Program-made: the position numbers and the translations under genes
Part shown: piece after piece, positions 13,190-29,500 of the stretch
Layout of the letters: each line of letters opens with the position of its first letter
Position numbering within the stretch: position 1 is the first letter of the stretch
Notes under the pieces: model-generated
What the model was told of the DNA's origin: nothing
The model's database searches: none
Seen by the model: only the letters and a program-made list of their open reading frames with translations
DNA from: Bathymodiolus brooksi
Taxonomy: Eukaryota > Mollusca > Bivalvia > Mytilida > Modiolidae
NCBI GenBank assembly: GCA_963680875.1
Contig: OY804578.1
Location: 558,001-622,000, forward strand
Direction: 5' to 3'
Length of the DNA: 64,000 nucleotides

Positions 13190-16100
13190 TTCATCTTCGG
13201 TAATACGTCAGCGTGATGGCAAATAATTTCTTCATCTCTGGTAATACGTCAGCGTGATGACTAATAATTACTTCATCTCCAGCAATATGTCAGCGTGATG
13301 ATAAAAAATTACTTCATTTCTGGTAATACATCAACGTGATGACAAATAATTACTTCATCTCTGGTAATACGTCAACACGATGACATATAATTACTTCATC
13401 TACCGTAATACGTGAATGTGATGACAAATAATTATTTCATCTCCAGTAATACGTCCAACGTGATGACAAATAATTACTTCATCTCCGGTAATACATCAAC
13501 GTGATGACAAATAATTACTCTATCTCTGGTAATACGTCAACACGATGACAAATAATTACTTCATCTCCGGTAATATGTCAACGTGTTGACAAAATTTACT
13601 TCATCTCCCATAATACATCAACGTGATGACAAATAATTACTTCATCTCCTGTAATGCGTCAATGTGATGACCAATAATTACTTCATCTCTGGTAATACGT
13701 CAACGTGATGACAAATAATTACTTCATTTCTGGTAATACGTCAGCGTGATGACAAATAATTGCTTCATCTCCGGTAAAGCATCAACGTGATGACAAATAA
13801 TTACTTCATCTCCGGTAATACGTCAATGTGATGACAAATAATTACTTCATCTCCGGTAATACATCAACGTGATGACAAATAATTACTTCATCTCTGTTAA
13901 TACGTCAACACGATGACATATAATTACTTCATCTACCGTAATACGTGAATGTGATGACAAATAATTATTTCATCTCCAGTAATACGTCAACGTGATGACA
14001 AATAATTATTTCATCTCCGGTAATACGTCAGCGTGATGACAAATAATTACTTCATCTCCGGTAATAAGTCAGTGTGATGACAAATAATTACTTCATCTCC
14101 GGTAATATGTCAACGTGTTGACAAAAATTACTTCATCTCCCATAATACATCAACGTGATGACAAATAATTATTTCATCTCCTGTAATGCGTCAATGTGAT
14201 GACCAATAATTACTTCATCTCAGGTAATACGTCAACGTGATGACAAATAATTACTTCATCTCCGGTAATACGTCAGCGTGATGACTAATAAATACTTCAT
14301 CTCCAGCAATATGTCAGCGTGATGATAAAAAATTACTTCATTTCTGGTAATACGTCAGCGTGATGACAAATAATTACTTCATCTCCGGTAATACGTCAAC
14401 GTGATGACAAATAATTGCTCCATCTCCGGTAATACGTCAACGTTATTACAAATAATTACTTCATCTCCGAAATACATCAACGTGATGACAAATAATTACT
14501 TCATCTCTGGTAATACGTCAACACGATGACATATAATTACTTCATCTACCGTAATACGTGAATGTTATGACAAATAATTACTTCATCTCCAGTAATAAGT
14601 CAACGTGATGACAAATAATTATTTCATCTCCGGTAATACGTCAGCGTGATGACAAATAATTACTTCATCTCCGGTAATAAGTCAGTGTGATGACAAATAA
14701 TTACTTCATCTCCGGTAATATGTCAACGTGTTGACAAAAATTACTTCATCTCCCATAATACATCAACGTGATGACAAATAATTACTTAATCTCCTGTAAT
14801 GCGTCAATGTGATGACCAATAATTACTTCATCTCTGATAATACGTTAACGTGATGACAAATAATTACTTCATCTCCGGTAATACGTCAGCGTGATGGCAA
14901 ATAATTTCTTCATCTCTGGTAATACGTCAGCGTGATGACTAATAATTACTTCATCTCCAGCAATATGTCAGCGTGATGATAAAAAATTACTTCATTTCTG
15001 GTAATACGTCAGCGTGATGACAAATAATTGCTTCATCTCCGGTAAAGCATCAACGTGATGACAAATAATTACTTCATCTCCGGTAATACGTCAATTTGAT
15101 GACAAATAATTACTTCATCTCCGGTAATACATCAACGTGATGACAAATAATTAGTCTATCTCTGGTAATACGTCAACGCGATGACAAATAATTACTTCAT
15201 CTCCCAAAATACGTGAACGTGATGACAAATAATTACTTCATCTCAAGTAATACGTCAACGTGATGACAAATAATTACTTCATCTCCGATAATACGTCAGC
15301 GTGATGACAAATAATTACTTCATCTTCGGTAATAAGTCAGTGTGATGACACATAATTACTTCATCTCCGGTAATACGTCAGCGTGATGGCAAATAATTGC
15401 TTCATCTCTGGTAATAAGTCAGCGTGATGACTAATAATTACTTCATCTCCAGCAATATGTCAGCGTGATGACAAAAAATTACTTCATTTCTGGTAATACG
15501 TCAGCGTGATGAAAATAATTACTTCATCTCCGGTAATGCGTCAGCGTGATGACAAATAATTGCTTCATCTCCGGTAAAGCATCAACGTGATGACAAATAA
15601 TTACTTCATCTCCGGTAATACGTCAATGTGATGACAAATAATTACTTCATCTCCGGTAATACATCAACGTGATGACAAATAATTAATCTATCTCTGGTAA
15701 TACGTCAACGCGATGACAAATAATTACTTCATCTCCCAAAATACGTGAACGTGATGACAAATAATTACTTCATCTCCAGTAATACGTGAACGTGATGACA
15801 AATAATTACTTCATCTCCGATAATACGTCAGCGTGATGACAAATAATTACTTCATCTTCGGTAATAAGTCAGTGTGATGACAAATAATTACTTCATCTCC
15901 GGTAAAACGTCAGTGTGATGGCAAATAATTGCTTCATCTCTAGTAATACGTCAGCGTGATGACTAATAATTACTTCATCTCCAGCAATATGTCAGCGTGA
16001 TGACAAAAAATTACTTCATTTCTGGTAATACGTCAGCGTGATGACAAATAATTACTTCATCTCCGGTAATACGTCAACGTGATGACAAATAATTGCTCCA

Positions 16101-18882
16101 TCTCCGGTAATACGTCAACGTTATTACAAATAATTACTTCATCTCCGGAAATACATCAACGTGATGACAAATAATTACTTCATCTCTGGTAATACGTCAA
16201 CACGATGACATATAATTACTTCATCTACCGTAATACGTGAATGTGATGACAAATAATTATTTCATCTCCAGTAATACGTCAACGTGATGACAAATAATTA
16301 TTTCATCTCCGGTAATACGTCAGCGTGATGACAAATAATTACTTCATCTCCGGTAATACGTCAACGTGATGTCAAATAATTACTTCATCTTCGGTAATAC
16401 GTCAGCGTGATGGCAAATAATTTCTTCATCTCTGGTAATACGTCAGCGTGATGACTAATAATTACTTCATCTCCAGCAATATGTCAGCGTGATGATAAAA
16501 AATTACTTCATTTCTGGTAATACATCAACGTGATGACAAATAATTACTTCATCTTCGGTAATACGTCAGCGTGATGACAAATAATTGCTTCATCTCCGGT
16601 AAAGCATCAACGTGATGACAAATAATTACTTCATCTCCGGTAATACGTCAATTTGATGACAAATAATTACTTCATCTCCGGTAATACATCAACGTGATGA
16701 CAAATAATTACTCTATCTCTGGTAATACGTCAAAGCGATGACAAATAATTACTTCATATCCCAAAATACGTGAACGTGATGACAAATAATTACTTCATCT
16801 CCAGCAATACGTCAACGTGATGACAAATAATTACTTCATCTCCGATAATACGTCAGCGTGATGACACATTATTACTTCATCTCGGTAATAAGTCAGTGTG
16901 ATGACAAATACTTACTTCATCTCCGGTAATACGTCAGCGTGATGGCAAATAATTGCTTCATCTCTGGTAATACGTCAGCGTGATGACTAATAATTATTTC
17001 ATCTCCAGCAATATGTCAGCGTGATGACAAAAAATTACTTCATTTCTGGTAATACGTCAGCGTGATGACAAATAATTACTTCATCTCCGGTAATACGTCA
17101 GCGTGATGACAAATAATTGCTTCATTTCCGGTAAAGCATCAACGTGATGACAAATAATTACTTCATCTCCGGTAATACGTCAATGTGATGACAAATAATT
17201 ACTTCATCTCCGGTAATACATCAACGTGATGACAAATAATTACTTCATCTCTGGAAATAGGTCAACGCGATGACAAATAACTAATTCATCTCCCAAAATA
17301 CGTGAACGTGATGACAAATAATTACTTCATCTCCAGTAATACGTCAACGTTATGACAAATAATTACTTTCATCTCCGGTAATACGTCAGCGTGATGACAA
17401 ATAATTACTTCATCTCCGGTAATAAGTCAGTGTGATGACAAATAATTACTTCATCTCCGGTAATATGTCAACGTGTTGACAAATAATTACTTCATCTCCC
17501 CTAATACATCAATGTGATGACAAATAATTACTTCCTCTCCTGTAATGCGTCAATGTGATGACAAATAATTACTTCATCTCTGGTAATACGTCAACGTGAT
17601 GACAAATAATTACTTCATCTCCGGTAATACGCCAGCGTGATGACAAATAATTACTTCATCTCCGGTAATACGTAAGCGTGATGACATATAATTGCTTCAT
17701 ATCCGGTAATACATTAACGCGATGACAAATAATTATTTCATCTCCGGTAATAGGTCAATATCATGATAAATAATTACTTCCTCTCCGGTAATACATCAAC
17801 ATGATGATAAATAATTTCTTCCTCTCCAGTAATGCGTCAGCGTGATGACAAATAATTAATTCATCTCCAGTAATGCGTCAGCGTGATGACCAATAATTAC
17901 TTCATCTCCGGTAATACGTCAGCGTGATGACAAATAGTTGCTTCATATCCGGTTAGACGTCAGCGGGATGACTAATAATGACTTCATCTCCAGCAATACG
18001 TCAATGTGATGACAAATAATTACTTCATCACTGGTAATAAGCCAGCGTGATGACAAATAATTACTTCATCTCCGGTAATACGTCAGCATGATGACCAATA
18101 ATTACTTCATCTCCGGTAATACGTCAGCGTGATGACAAATAATTGCTTCATCTCCGGTAATACCTCAGCGTGAAGACAAATAATTACTTCATCTCCTGTA
18201 ATACGTCAACATAATGATAAATAATTATTTCCTCTCTGTTTATAAGCCAGCGTGATGACAAATAATTACTTCATCTCTGGTAATACGTCAGCGTGATGAC
18301 TAATAAATACTTCATCTCCAGCAATATGTCAGCGTGATGATAAAAAATTACTTCATTTCTGGTAATACGTCAGCGTGATGACAAATAATTACTTCATCTC
18401 CGGTAATACGTCAACGTGATGACAAATAATTGCTCCATCTCTGGTAATACGTCAACGTTATTACAAATAATTACTTCATCTCCGAAATACATCAACGTGA
18501 TGACAAATAATTACTTCATCTCTGGTAATACGTCAACACGATGACATATAATTACTTCATCTACCGTAATACGTGAATGTGATGACAAATAATTACTTCA
18601 TCTCCAGTAATAAGTCAACGTGATGACAAATAATTATTTCATCTCCGGTAATACGTCAGCGTGATGACAAATAATTACTTCATCTCCGGTAATAAGTCAG
18701 TGTGATGACAAATAATTACTTCATCTCCGGTAATATGTCAACGTGTTGACAAAAATTACTTCATCTCCCATAATACATCAACGTGATGACAAATAATTAC
18801 TTAATCTCCTGTAATGCGTCAATGTGATGACCAATAATTACTTCATATCTGGTAATACGTCAACGTGATGACAAATAATTAC
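13190..18882 (+). repeat. 5.65-kb higher-order repeat, copy 2
   Basis: 5,693 bp, about 139 monomers, one more than copy 1. It follows copy 1 in tandem and matches it in monomer order to 18882. There copy 1 is followed by a TTCATCTTCGG monomer while this copy is followed by TTCATCTCTGG. Few substitutions distinguish the copies; one is at 12241 (TTAGTTGC) against about 17934 (ATAGTTGC). Confidence 0.9.
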
Positions 18883-20447
18883 TTCATCTCTGGTAATACG
18901 TCAGCGTGATGACAAATAATTGCTTCATCTCCGGTAAAGCATCAACGTGATGACAAATAATTACTTCATCTCCGGTAATACGTCAATTTGATGACAAATA
19001 ATTACTTCATCTCCGGTAATACATCAACGTGATGACAAATAATTACTCTATCTCTGGTAATACGTCAAAGCGATGACAAATAATTACTTCATCTCCCAAA
19101 ATACGTGAACGTGATGACAAATAATTACTTCATCTCCAGCAATACGTCAACGTGATGACAAATAATTACTTCATCTCCGATAATACGTCAGCGTGATGAC
19201 AAATAATTACTTCATCTCGGTAATAAGACAGTGTGATGACAAATACTTACTTCATCTCCGGTAATACGTCAGCGTGATGGCAAATAATTGCCTCATCTCT
19301 GGTAATAAGTCAGCGTGATGACTAATAATTATTTCATCTCCAGCAATATGTCAGCGTGATGACAAAAAATTACTTCATTTCTGGTAATACGTCAGCGTGA
19401 TGACAAATAATTACTTCATCTCCGGTAATACGTCAGCGTGATGACAAATAATTGCTTCATTTCCGGTAAAGCATCAACGTGATGACAAATAATTACTTCA
19501 TCTCCGGTAATACGTCAATGTGATGACAAATAATTACTTCATCTCCGGTAATACATCAACGTGATGACAAATAATTACTTCATCTCTGGTAATAGGTCAA
19601 CGCGATGACAAATAACTAATTCATCTCCCAAAATACGTGAACGTGATGACAAATAATTACTTCATCTCCAGTAATACGTCAACGTTATGACAAATAATTA
19701 CTTTCATCTCCGGTAATACGTCAGCGTGATGACAAATAATTACTTCATCTCCGGTAATATGTCAACATGTTGACAAATAATTACTTCATCTCCCCTAATA
19801 CATCAATGTGATGACAAATAATTACTTCCTCTCCTGTAATGCGTCAATGTGATGACAAATAATTACTTCATCTCTGGTAATACGTCAACGTGATGACAAA
19901 TAATTACTTCATCTCCGGTAATACGCCAGCGTGATGACAAATAATTACTTCATCTCCGGTAATACGTAAGCGTCATGACATATAATTGCTTCATATCCGG
20001 TAATACATTAACGCGATGACAAATAATTATTTCATCTCCGGTAATAGGTCATTATCATGATAAATAATTACTTCCTCTCCGGTAATACATCAACATGATG
20101 ATAAATAATTTCTTCCTCTCCAGTAATGCGTCAGCGTGATGACAAATAATTAATTCATCTCCAGTAATGCGTCAGCGTGATGACCAATAATTACTTCATC
20201 TCCGGTAATACGTCAGCGTGATGACAAATAGTTGCTTCATATCCGGTTAGACGTCAGCGGGATGACTAATAATGACTTCATCTCCAGCAATACGTCAAGG
20301 TGATGACAAATAATTACTTCATCACTGGTAATAAGCCAGCGTGATGACAAATAATTACTTCATCTCCGGTAATACGTCAGCATGATGACCAATAATTACT
20401 TCATCTCCGGTAATACGTCAGCGTGATGACAAATAATTGCTTCATCT
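18883..20447 (+). repeat. Linking segment, related to 27306-28870
   Basis: The monomer order matches 27306-28870 at a constant offset of 8,423, confirmed by the GTCAACATGTTGAC marker (near 19761 and 28184) and by the CCGGGAATAC marker that ends it (20448 and 28871). It is therefore a part-copy of the interior of the 12,234-bp unit, lying directly to its left. A private variant TAATAAGACAGTG occurs near 19220. Confidence 0.82.
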
Positions 20448-21269
20448 CCGGGAATACGTCAGCCTGATGACAAATAATTACTTGAACTCCGGTATTACGA
20501 CAGCGTGATGACAAATAATTACTTCATCTCCGGTATTACGTCAGCGTGATGACAAATAATTACTTCATCTCTGGTAATACGTCAACATGATGACAAATAA
20601 TTACTTCCTCTCCGGTTATACGTCAGCGTGATGACAAATAATTACTTCATCTCCGGTAATATGTCAATGTGATGACAAATAATTACTTCATCTCCGGTAA
20701 TACATCAACGTGATGACAAATAATTACTTCATCACTGGTAATACATCAACGCGATGATAAATAATTACTTCATCTCCCGTAATACGTGAACGTGATGACA
20801 AATAATTACTTCATCTCCGGTAATACGTCAACATAATGATAAATAATTATTTCCTCTCTGTTTATAAGCCAGCGTGATGACAAATAATTACTTCATCTCC
20901 GGGAATACGTCAGCCTGATGACAAATAATTACTTGAACTCCGGTATTACGTCAGCGTGATGACAAATAATTACTTCATCTCCGGTATTACGTCAGCGTGA
21001 TGACAAATAATTACTTCATCTCTGGTAATACGTCAACATGATGACAAATAATTACTTCCTCTCCGGTTATACGTCAGCGTGATGACAAATAATTACTTCA
21101 TCTCCGGTAATATGTCAATGTGATGACAAATAATTACTTCATCTCCGGTAATACATCAACGTGATGACAAATAATTACTTCATCACTGGTAATACATCAA
21201 CGCGATGATAAATAATTACTTCATCTCCCGTAATACGTGAACGTGATGACAAATAATTACTTCATCTCC
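20448..21269 (+). repeat. 451-bp (11-monomer) tandem block, about 1.8 units
   Basis: CCGGGAATACGTCAGCCTG, followed by a TTGAACTCCGGTATTACG monomer, opens each unit. Starts are at 20448 and 20899, exactly 451 bp (11 x 41) apart. The second unit is cut at 21269, where CCAGTAATACGTC replaces the expected CCGGTAATACGTC. Confidence 0.9.
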
Positions 21270-23092
21270 AGTAATACGTCAACGTGATGACAAATAATTA
21301 CTTTATCTCCGGTAATACGTCAGCGTGATGACAAATAATTACTTCATCTCCAGTAATACATCAGCGTGATGTCCAATACTTACTTCATCTCCTGTAATGC
21401 ATCAGTGTGATGGCAAATAATTACTTCATCTCCGGTTATACATCAGCGTGATGACATATAATTGCTTCATATCCGGTAATACATTAGCGCGATGACAAAT
21501 AATTATTTCATCTCCGATAATAGGTCAACATCATGTTAAATAATTACTTCCTCTCCGGTAATACATCAACATGATTATACATAATTACTTCCTCTCCAGT
21601 AATGCGTCATCGTGATGACAAATAATTAATTCATCTCCTGTAATACGTCAATGTGATGACCAATAATTACTTCATCTCCGGTAATACGTCAGCGTGATGA
21701 CAAATAATTGCTTCCTCTCCGGTGATACATCAACATGGTGATAAATAATTACTTCCTCTCCAGTAATGCGTCAGCGTGATGACCAATAATTACTTCATCT
21801 CCGGTAATACGTCAGCGTGATGACACATAGTTGCTTCATATCCGGTTAGACGTCAGCGGGATGACTAATAATGACTTCATCTCCAGCAATACGTCAGGGT
21901 GATGACAAATAATTACTTCATCACTGGTAATAAGCCAGCGTGATGACAAATAATTACTTCATCTCCGGTAATACGTCAGCGTGATGACCAATAATTACTT
22001 CATCTCCGGTAATACGTCAGCCTGATGACAAATAATTACTTGAACTCCGGTATTACGTCAGCGTGATGACAAATAATTACTTCATCTCCGGTATTACGTC
22101 AGCGTGATGACAAATAATTACTTCATCTCTGGTAATACGTCAACATGATGACAAATAATTACTTCCTCTCCGGTTATACGTCAGCGTGATGACAAATAAT
22201 TACTTCATCTCCGGTAATATGTCAATGTGATGACAAATAATTACTTCATCTCCGGTAATACATCAACGTGATGACAAATAATTACTTCATCTCTGGTAAT
22301 ACGTCAACGCGATGATAAATAATTACTTCATCTCCCGTAATACGTGAATGTGATAACCAATACTTACTTCATCTCCTGTAATGCATCAGTGTGATGACAA
22401 ATAATTACTTCATCTCCGGTGATACATCAGCGTGATGACAAATAATTACTTCATCTCCGATAATACGTCAGCGTGATGACAAATAATTGCTTCTTCTTCG
22501 GTAATACATTAGCGTGATGACAAATAATTACTTCATCTTCGGAAATAGGTCAACATCATGATAAATAATTACTTCCTCTCCAGTTATACGTCAGCGTGAT
22601 AACAAATAATTACTTCATCTCCGGTTATATGTCAACGTGATGACAAATAATTAATTCATCTCCTGTAATACGTCAATGTGATGACCAATAATTACTTCAT
22701 CTCCGGTAATACGTCAGCGTGATGACAAAAAGTTGCTTCATATCCGGTAATACCTCAGCGTGATGACAAATAATTACTTCATCTCCTGTAATACGTCAAC
22801 ATAATGATAAATAATTCTTCCTCTCCGGTTATACATCAGCATGATAACAAATAATTATTTCATCTCCAGCAATACGTCAGCGTGATGCCAAATAAATACT
22901 TCATCTCCGGTAATATGTCAACATGATGACAAATAATTACTTCATCACCGGTATTAAGCGAACGTGATGACAAATAATTACTTTATCTCCCGTAATTCGT
23001 TACCGTGATGACAAATAATTACTTCATCTTCGGTAATACGTCAACATGATGATAAATAATTACTTCCTCTCCAGTTATACGTCAGCGTGATG

Positions 23093-23239
23093 ACAAATGT
23101 TTACTGTTGCGCTTCATCTCTGGTAATATGTCAACGTGATGACAAATGTCTACTGTTGCGCTTCATCTCTGGTAATATGTCAACGAGATGACAAATGTCT
23201 ACTGTTGTGCTTCATCTCCGATAATACGTCAGCGTGATG
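23093..23239 (+). repeat. Cluster of three 49-bp variant monomers
   Basis: Three consecutive monomers are 49 bp long (linker starts 23093, 23142, 23191). The 6-nt AATTAC at the monomer junction is replaced by a 14-nt GTYTACTGTTGYGC, a net gain of 8 bp. The rest of the monomer stays recognisable. This type is absent from the first 23 kb. Confidence 0.92.
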
Positions 23240-26200
23240 ACAAATAATTACTTCATCTTCGGTAATAAGTCAGTGTGATGACAAATACTTACTTCATCTC
23301 CGGTAATACGTCAGCGTGATGGCAAATAATTGCTTCATCTCTGGTAATACGTCAGCGTGATGACTAATAATTACTTCATCTCCAGCAATATGTCAGCGTG
23401 ATGACAAAAAATTACTTCATTTCTGGTAATACGTCAGCGTGATGACAAATAATTACTTCATCTCCGGTAATGCGTCAGAGTGATGACAAATAATTGCTTC
23501 ATCTCCGGTAAAGGATCAACGTGATGACCAATAATTACTTCATCTCCGGTAATACGTCAATGTGATAACAAATAATTACTTCATCTCCGGTAATACATCA
23601 ACGTGATGACAAATAATTACTTCATCTCCGGTAATACGTCAACGTGATGACAAATAATTGCTCCATCTCCGGTAATACGTCAACGTTATTACAAATAATT
23701 ACTTCATCTCCGGAAATACATCAACGTGATGACAAATAATTACTTCATCTCTGGTAATACGTCAACACGATGACATATAATTACTTCATCTACCGTAATA
23801 CGTGAATGTGATGACAAATAATTATTTCATCTCCAGTAATACGTCAACGTGATGACAAATAATTATTTCATCTCCGGTAATACGTCAGCGTGATGACAAA
23901 TAATTACTTCATCTCCGGTAATAAGTCAGTGTGATGACAAATAATTACTTCATCTCCGGTAATATGTCAACGTGTTGACAAAAATTACTTCATATCCCAT
24001 AATACATCAACGTGATGACAAATAATTACTTAATATCCTGTAATGCGTCAATGTGATGACCAATAATTACTTCATCTCTGGTAATACGTCAACGTGATGT
24101 CAAATAATTACTTCATCTTCGGTAATACGTCAGCGTGATGGCAAATAATTTCTTCATCTCTGGTAATACGTCAGCGTGATGACTAATAAATACTTCATCT
24201 CCAGCAATATGTCAGCGTGATGATAAAAAATTACTTCATTTCTGGTAATACGTCAGCGTGATGACAAATAATTACTTCATCTCCGGTAATACGTCAACGT
24301 GATGACAAATAATTGCTCCATCTCCGGTAATACGTCAACGTTATTACAAATAATTACTTCATCTCCGAAATACATCAACGTGATGACAAATAATTACTTC
24401 ATCTCTGGTAATACGTCAACACGATGATATATAATTACTTCATCTACCGTAATACGTGAATGTGATGACAAATAATTACTTTATCTCCAGTAATAAGTCA
24501 ACGTGATGACAAATAATTATTTCATCTCCGGTAATACGTCAGCGTGATGACAAATAATTACTTCATCTCCGGTAATAAGTCAGTGTGATGACAAATAATT
24601 ACTTCATCTCCGGTAATATGTCAACGTGTTGACAAAAATTACTTCATCTCCCATAATACATCAACGTGATGACAAATAATTACTTAATCTCCTGTAATGC
24701 GTCAATGTGATGACCAATAATTACTTCATATCTGGTAATACGTCAACGTAATGACAAATAATTACTTCATCTCCGGTAATACGTCAGCGTGATGACAAAT
24801 AATTTCTTCATCTCTGGTAATACGTCAGCGTGATGACTAATAATTACTTCATCTCCAGCAATATGTCAGCGTGATGATAAAAAATTACTTCATTTCTGGT
24901 AATACGTCAGCGTGATGACAAATAATTACTTCATCTTCGGTAATACGTCAGCGTGATGACAAATAATTGCTTCATCTCCGGTAAAGCATCAACGTGATGA
25001 CAAATAATTACTTCATCTCCGGTAATACGTCAATTTGATGACAAATAATTACTTCATCTCCGGTAATACATCAACGTGATGACAAATAATTACTCTATCT
25101 CTGGTAATACGTCAAAGCGATGACAAATAATTACTTCATCTCCCAAAATACGTGAACGTGATGACAAATAATTACTTCATCTCCAGCAATACGTCAACGT
25201 GATGACAAATAATTACTTCATCTCCGATAATACGTCAGCGTGATGACAAATTATTACTTCATCTCGGTAATAAGTCAGTGTGATGACAAATACTTACTTC
25301 ATCTCCGGTAATACGTCAGCGTGATGGCAAATAATTGCTTCATCTCTGGTAATACGTCAGCGTGATGACTAATAATTATTTCATCTCCAGCAATATGTCA
25401 GCGTGATGACAAAAAATTACTTTATTTCTGGTAATACGTCAGCGTGATGACAAATAATTACTTCATCTCCGGTAATACGTCAGCGTGATGACAAATAATT
25501 GCTTCATTTCCGGTAAAGCATCAACGTGATGACAAATAATTACTTCATCTCCGGTAATACGTCAATGTGATGACAAATAATTACTTCATCTCCGGTAATA
25601 CATCAACGTGATGACAAATAATTACTTCATCTCTGGTAATAGGTCAACGCGATGCCAAATAACTAATTCATCTCCCAAAATACGTGAACGTGATGACAAA
25701 TAATTACTTCATCTCCAGTAATACGTCAACGTTATGACAAATAATTACTTTCATCTCCGGTAATACGTCAGCGTGATGACAAATAATTACTTCATCTCCG
25801 GTAATAAGTCAGTGTGATGACAAATAATTACTTCATCTCCGGTAATATGTCAACGTGTTGACAAATAATTACTTCATCTCCCCTAATACATCAATGTGAT
25901 GACAAATAATTACTTCCTCTCCTGTAATGCGTCAATGTGATGACAAATAATTACTTCATCTCTGGTAATACGTCAACGTGATGACAAATAATTACTTCAT
26001 CTCCGGTAATACGCCAGCGTGATGACAAATAATTACTTCATCTCCGGTAATACGTAAGCGTGATGACATATAATTGCTTCATATCCGGTAATACATTAAC
26101 GCGATGACAAATAATTATTTCATCTCCGGTAATAGGTCAATATCATGATAAATAATTACTTCCTCTCCGGTAATACATCAACATGATGATAAATAATTTC

Positions 26201-26500
26201 TTCCTCACCAGTAATGCGTCAGCGTGATGACAAATAATTAATTCATCTCCAGTAATGCGTCAGCGTGATGACCAATAATTACTTCATCTCCGGTAATACG
26301 TCAGCGTGATGACAAATAGTTGCTTCATATCCGGTTAGACGTCAGCGGGATGACTAATAATGACTTCATCTCCAGCAATACGTCAATGTGATGACAAATA
26401 ATTACTTCATCACTGGTAATAAGCCAGCGTGATGACAAATAATTACTTCATCTCCGGTAATACGTCAGCATGATGACCAATAATTACTTCATCTCCGGTA

Positions 26501-29500
26501 ATACGTCAGCGTGATGACAAATAATTGCTTCATCTCCGGTAATACCTCAGCGTGAAGACAAATAATTACTTCATCTCCTGTAATACGTCAACATAATGAT
26601 AAATAATTATTTCCTCTCTGTTTATAAGCCAGCGTGATGACAAATAATTACTTCATCTCTGGTAATACGTCAGCGTGATGACTAATAAATACTTCCTCTC
26701 CAGCAATATGTCAGCGTGATGATAAAAAATTACTTCATTTCTGGTAATACGTCAGCGTGATGACAAATAATTACTTCATCTCCGGTAATACGTCAACGTG
26801 ATGACAAATAATTGCTCCATCTCTGGTAATACGTCAACGTTATTACAAATAATTACTTCATCTCCGAAATACATCAACGTGATGACAAATAATTACTTCA
26901 TCTCTGGTAATACGTCAACACGATGACATATAATTACTTCATCTACCGTAATACGTGAATGTGATGACAAATAATTACTTCATCTCCAGTAATAAGTCAA
27001 CGTGATGACAAATAATTATTTCATCTCCGGTAATACGTCAGCGTGATGACAAATAATTACTTCATCTCCGGTAATAAGTCAGTGTGATGACAAATAATTA
27101 CTTCATCTCCGGTAATATGTCAACGTGTTGACAAAAATTACTTCATCTCCCATAATACATCAACGTGATGACAAATAATTACTTAATCTCCTGTAATGCG
27201 TCAATGTGATGACCAATAATTACTTCATATCTGGTAATACGTCAACGTGATGACAAATAATTACTTCATCTCCGGTAATACGTCAGCGTGATGACAAATA
27301 ATTTCTTCATCTCTGGTAATACGTCAGCGTGATGACAAATAATTGCTTCATCTCCGGTAAAGCATCAACGTGATGACAAATAATTACTTCATCTCCGGTA
27401 ATACGTCAATTTGATGACAAATAATTACTTCATCTCCGGTAATACATCAACGTGATGACAAATAATTACTCTATCTCTGGTAATACGTCAAAGCGATGAC
27501 AAATAATTACTTCATCTCCCAAAATACGTGAACGTGATGACAAATAATTACTTCATCTCCAGCAATACGTCAACGTGATGACAAATAATTACTTCATCTC
27601 CGATAATACGTCAGCGTGATGACAAATAATTACTTCATCTCGGTAATAAGTCAGTGTGATGACAAATACTTACTTCATCTCCGGTAATACGTCAGCGTGA
27701 TGGCAAATAATTGCTTCATCTCTGGTAATACGTCAGCGTGATGACTAATAATTATTTCATATCCAGCAATATGTCAGCGTGATGACAAAAAATTACTTCA
27801 TTTCTGGTAATACGTCAGCGTGATGACAAATAATTACTTCATCTCCGGTAATACGTCAGCGTGATGACAAATAATTGCTTCATTTCCGGTAAAGCATCAA
27901 CGTGATGACAAATAATTACTTCATCTCCGGTAATACGTCAATGTGATGACAAATAATTACTTCATCTCCGGTAATACATCAACGTGATGACAAATAATTA
28001 CTTCATCTCTGGTAATAGGTCAACGCGATGACAAATAACTAATTCATCTCCCAAAATACGTGAACGTGATGACAAATAATTACTTCATCTCCAGTAATAC
28101 GTCAACGTTATGACAAATAATTACTTTCATCTCCGGTAATACGTCAGCGTGATGACAAATAATTACTTCATCTCCGGTAATATGTCAACATGTTGACAAA
28201 TAATTACTTCATCTCCCCTAATACATCAACGTGATGACAAATAATTACTTCCTCTCCTGTAATGCGTCAATGTGATGACAAATAATTACTTCATCTCTGG
28301 TAATACGTCAACGTGATGACAAATAATTACTTCATCTCCGGTAATACGCCAGCGTGATGACAAATAATTACTTCATCTCCGGTAATACGTAAGCGTCATG
28401 ACATATAATTGCTTCATATCCGGTAATACATTAACGCGATGACAAATAATTATTTCATCTCCGGTAATAGGTCATTATCATGATAAATAATTACTTCCTC
28501 TCCGGTAATACATCAACATGATGATAAATAATTTCTTCCTCTCCAGTAATGCGTCAGCGTGATGACAAATAATTAATTCATCTCCAGTAATGCGTCAGCG
28601 TGATGACCAATAATTACTTCATCTCCGGTAATACGTCAGCGTGATGACAAATAGTTGCTTCATATCCGGTTAGACGTCAGCGGGATGACTAATAATGACT
28701 TCATCTCCAGCAATACGTCAAGGTGATGACAAATAATTACTTCATCACTGGTAATAAGCCAGCGTGATGACAAATAATTACTTCATCTCCGGTAATACGT
28801 CAGCATGATGACCAATAATTACTTCATCTCCGGTAATACGTCAGCGTGATGACAAATAATTGCTTCATCTCCGGGAATACGTCAGCCTGATGACAAATAA
28901 TTACTTGAACTCCGGTATTACGTCAGCGTGATGACAAATAATTACTTCATCTCCGGTATTACGTCAGCGTGATGACAAATAATTACTTCATCTCTGGTAA
29001 TACGTCAACATGATGACAAATAATTACTTCCTCTCCGGTTATACGTCAGCGTGATGACAAATAATTACTTCATCTCCGGTAATATGTCAATGTGATGACA
29101 AATAATTACTTCATCTCCGGTAATACATCAACGTGATGACAAATAATTACTTCATCACTGGTAATACATCAACGCGATGATAAATAATTACTTCATCTCC
29201 CGTAATACGTGAACGTGATGACAAATAATTACTTCATCTCCGGTAATACGTCAACATAATGATAAATAATTATTTCCTCTCTGTTTATAAGCCAGCGTGA
29301 TGACAAATAATTACTTCATCTCCGGGAATACGTCAGCCTGATGACAAATAATTACTTGAACTCCGGTATTACGTCAGCGTGATGACAAATAATTACTTCA
29401 TCTCCGGTATTACGTCAGCGTGATGACAAATAATTACTTCATCTCTGGTAATACGTCAACATGATGACAAATAATTACTTCCTCTCCGGTTATACGTCAG

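Noticed and set aside
23093..23239. Insertion of a small mobile element at the 49-bp cluster
   Set aside because: The extra sequence is only 8 net bases inside a monomer junction and is itself tandemly repeated with the monomer. No terminal repeats or target-site duplication are visible.
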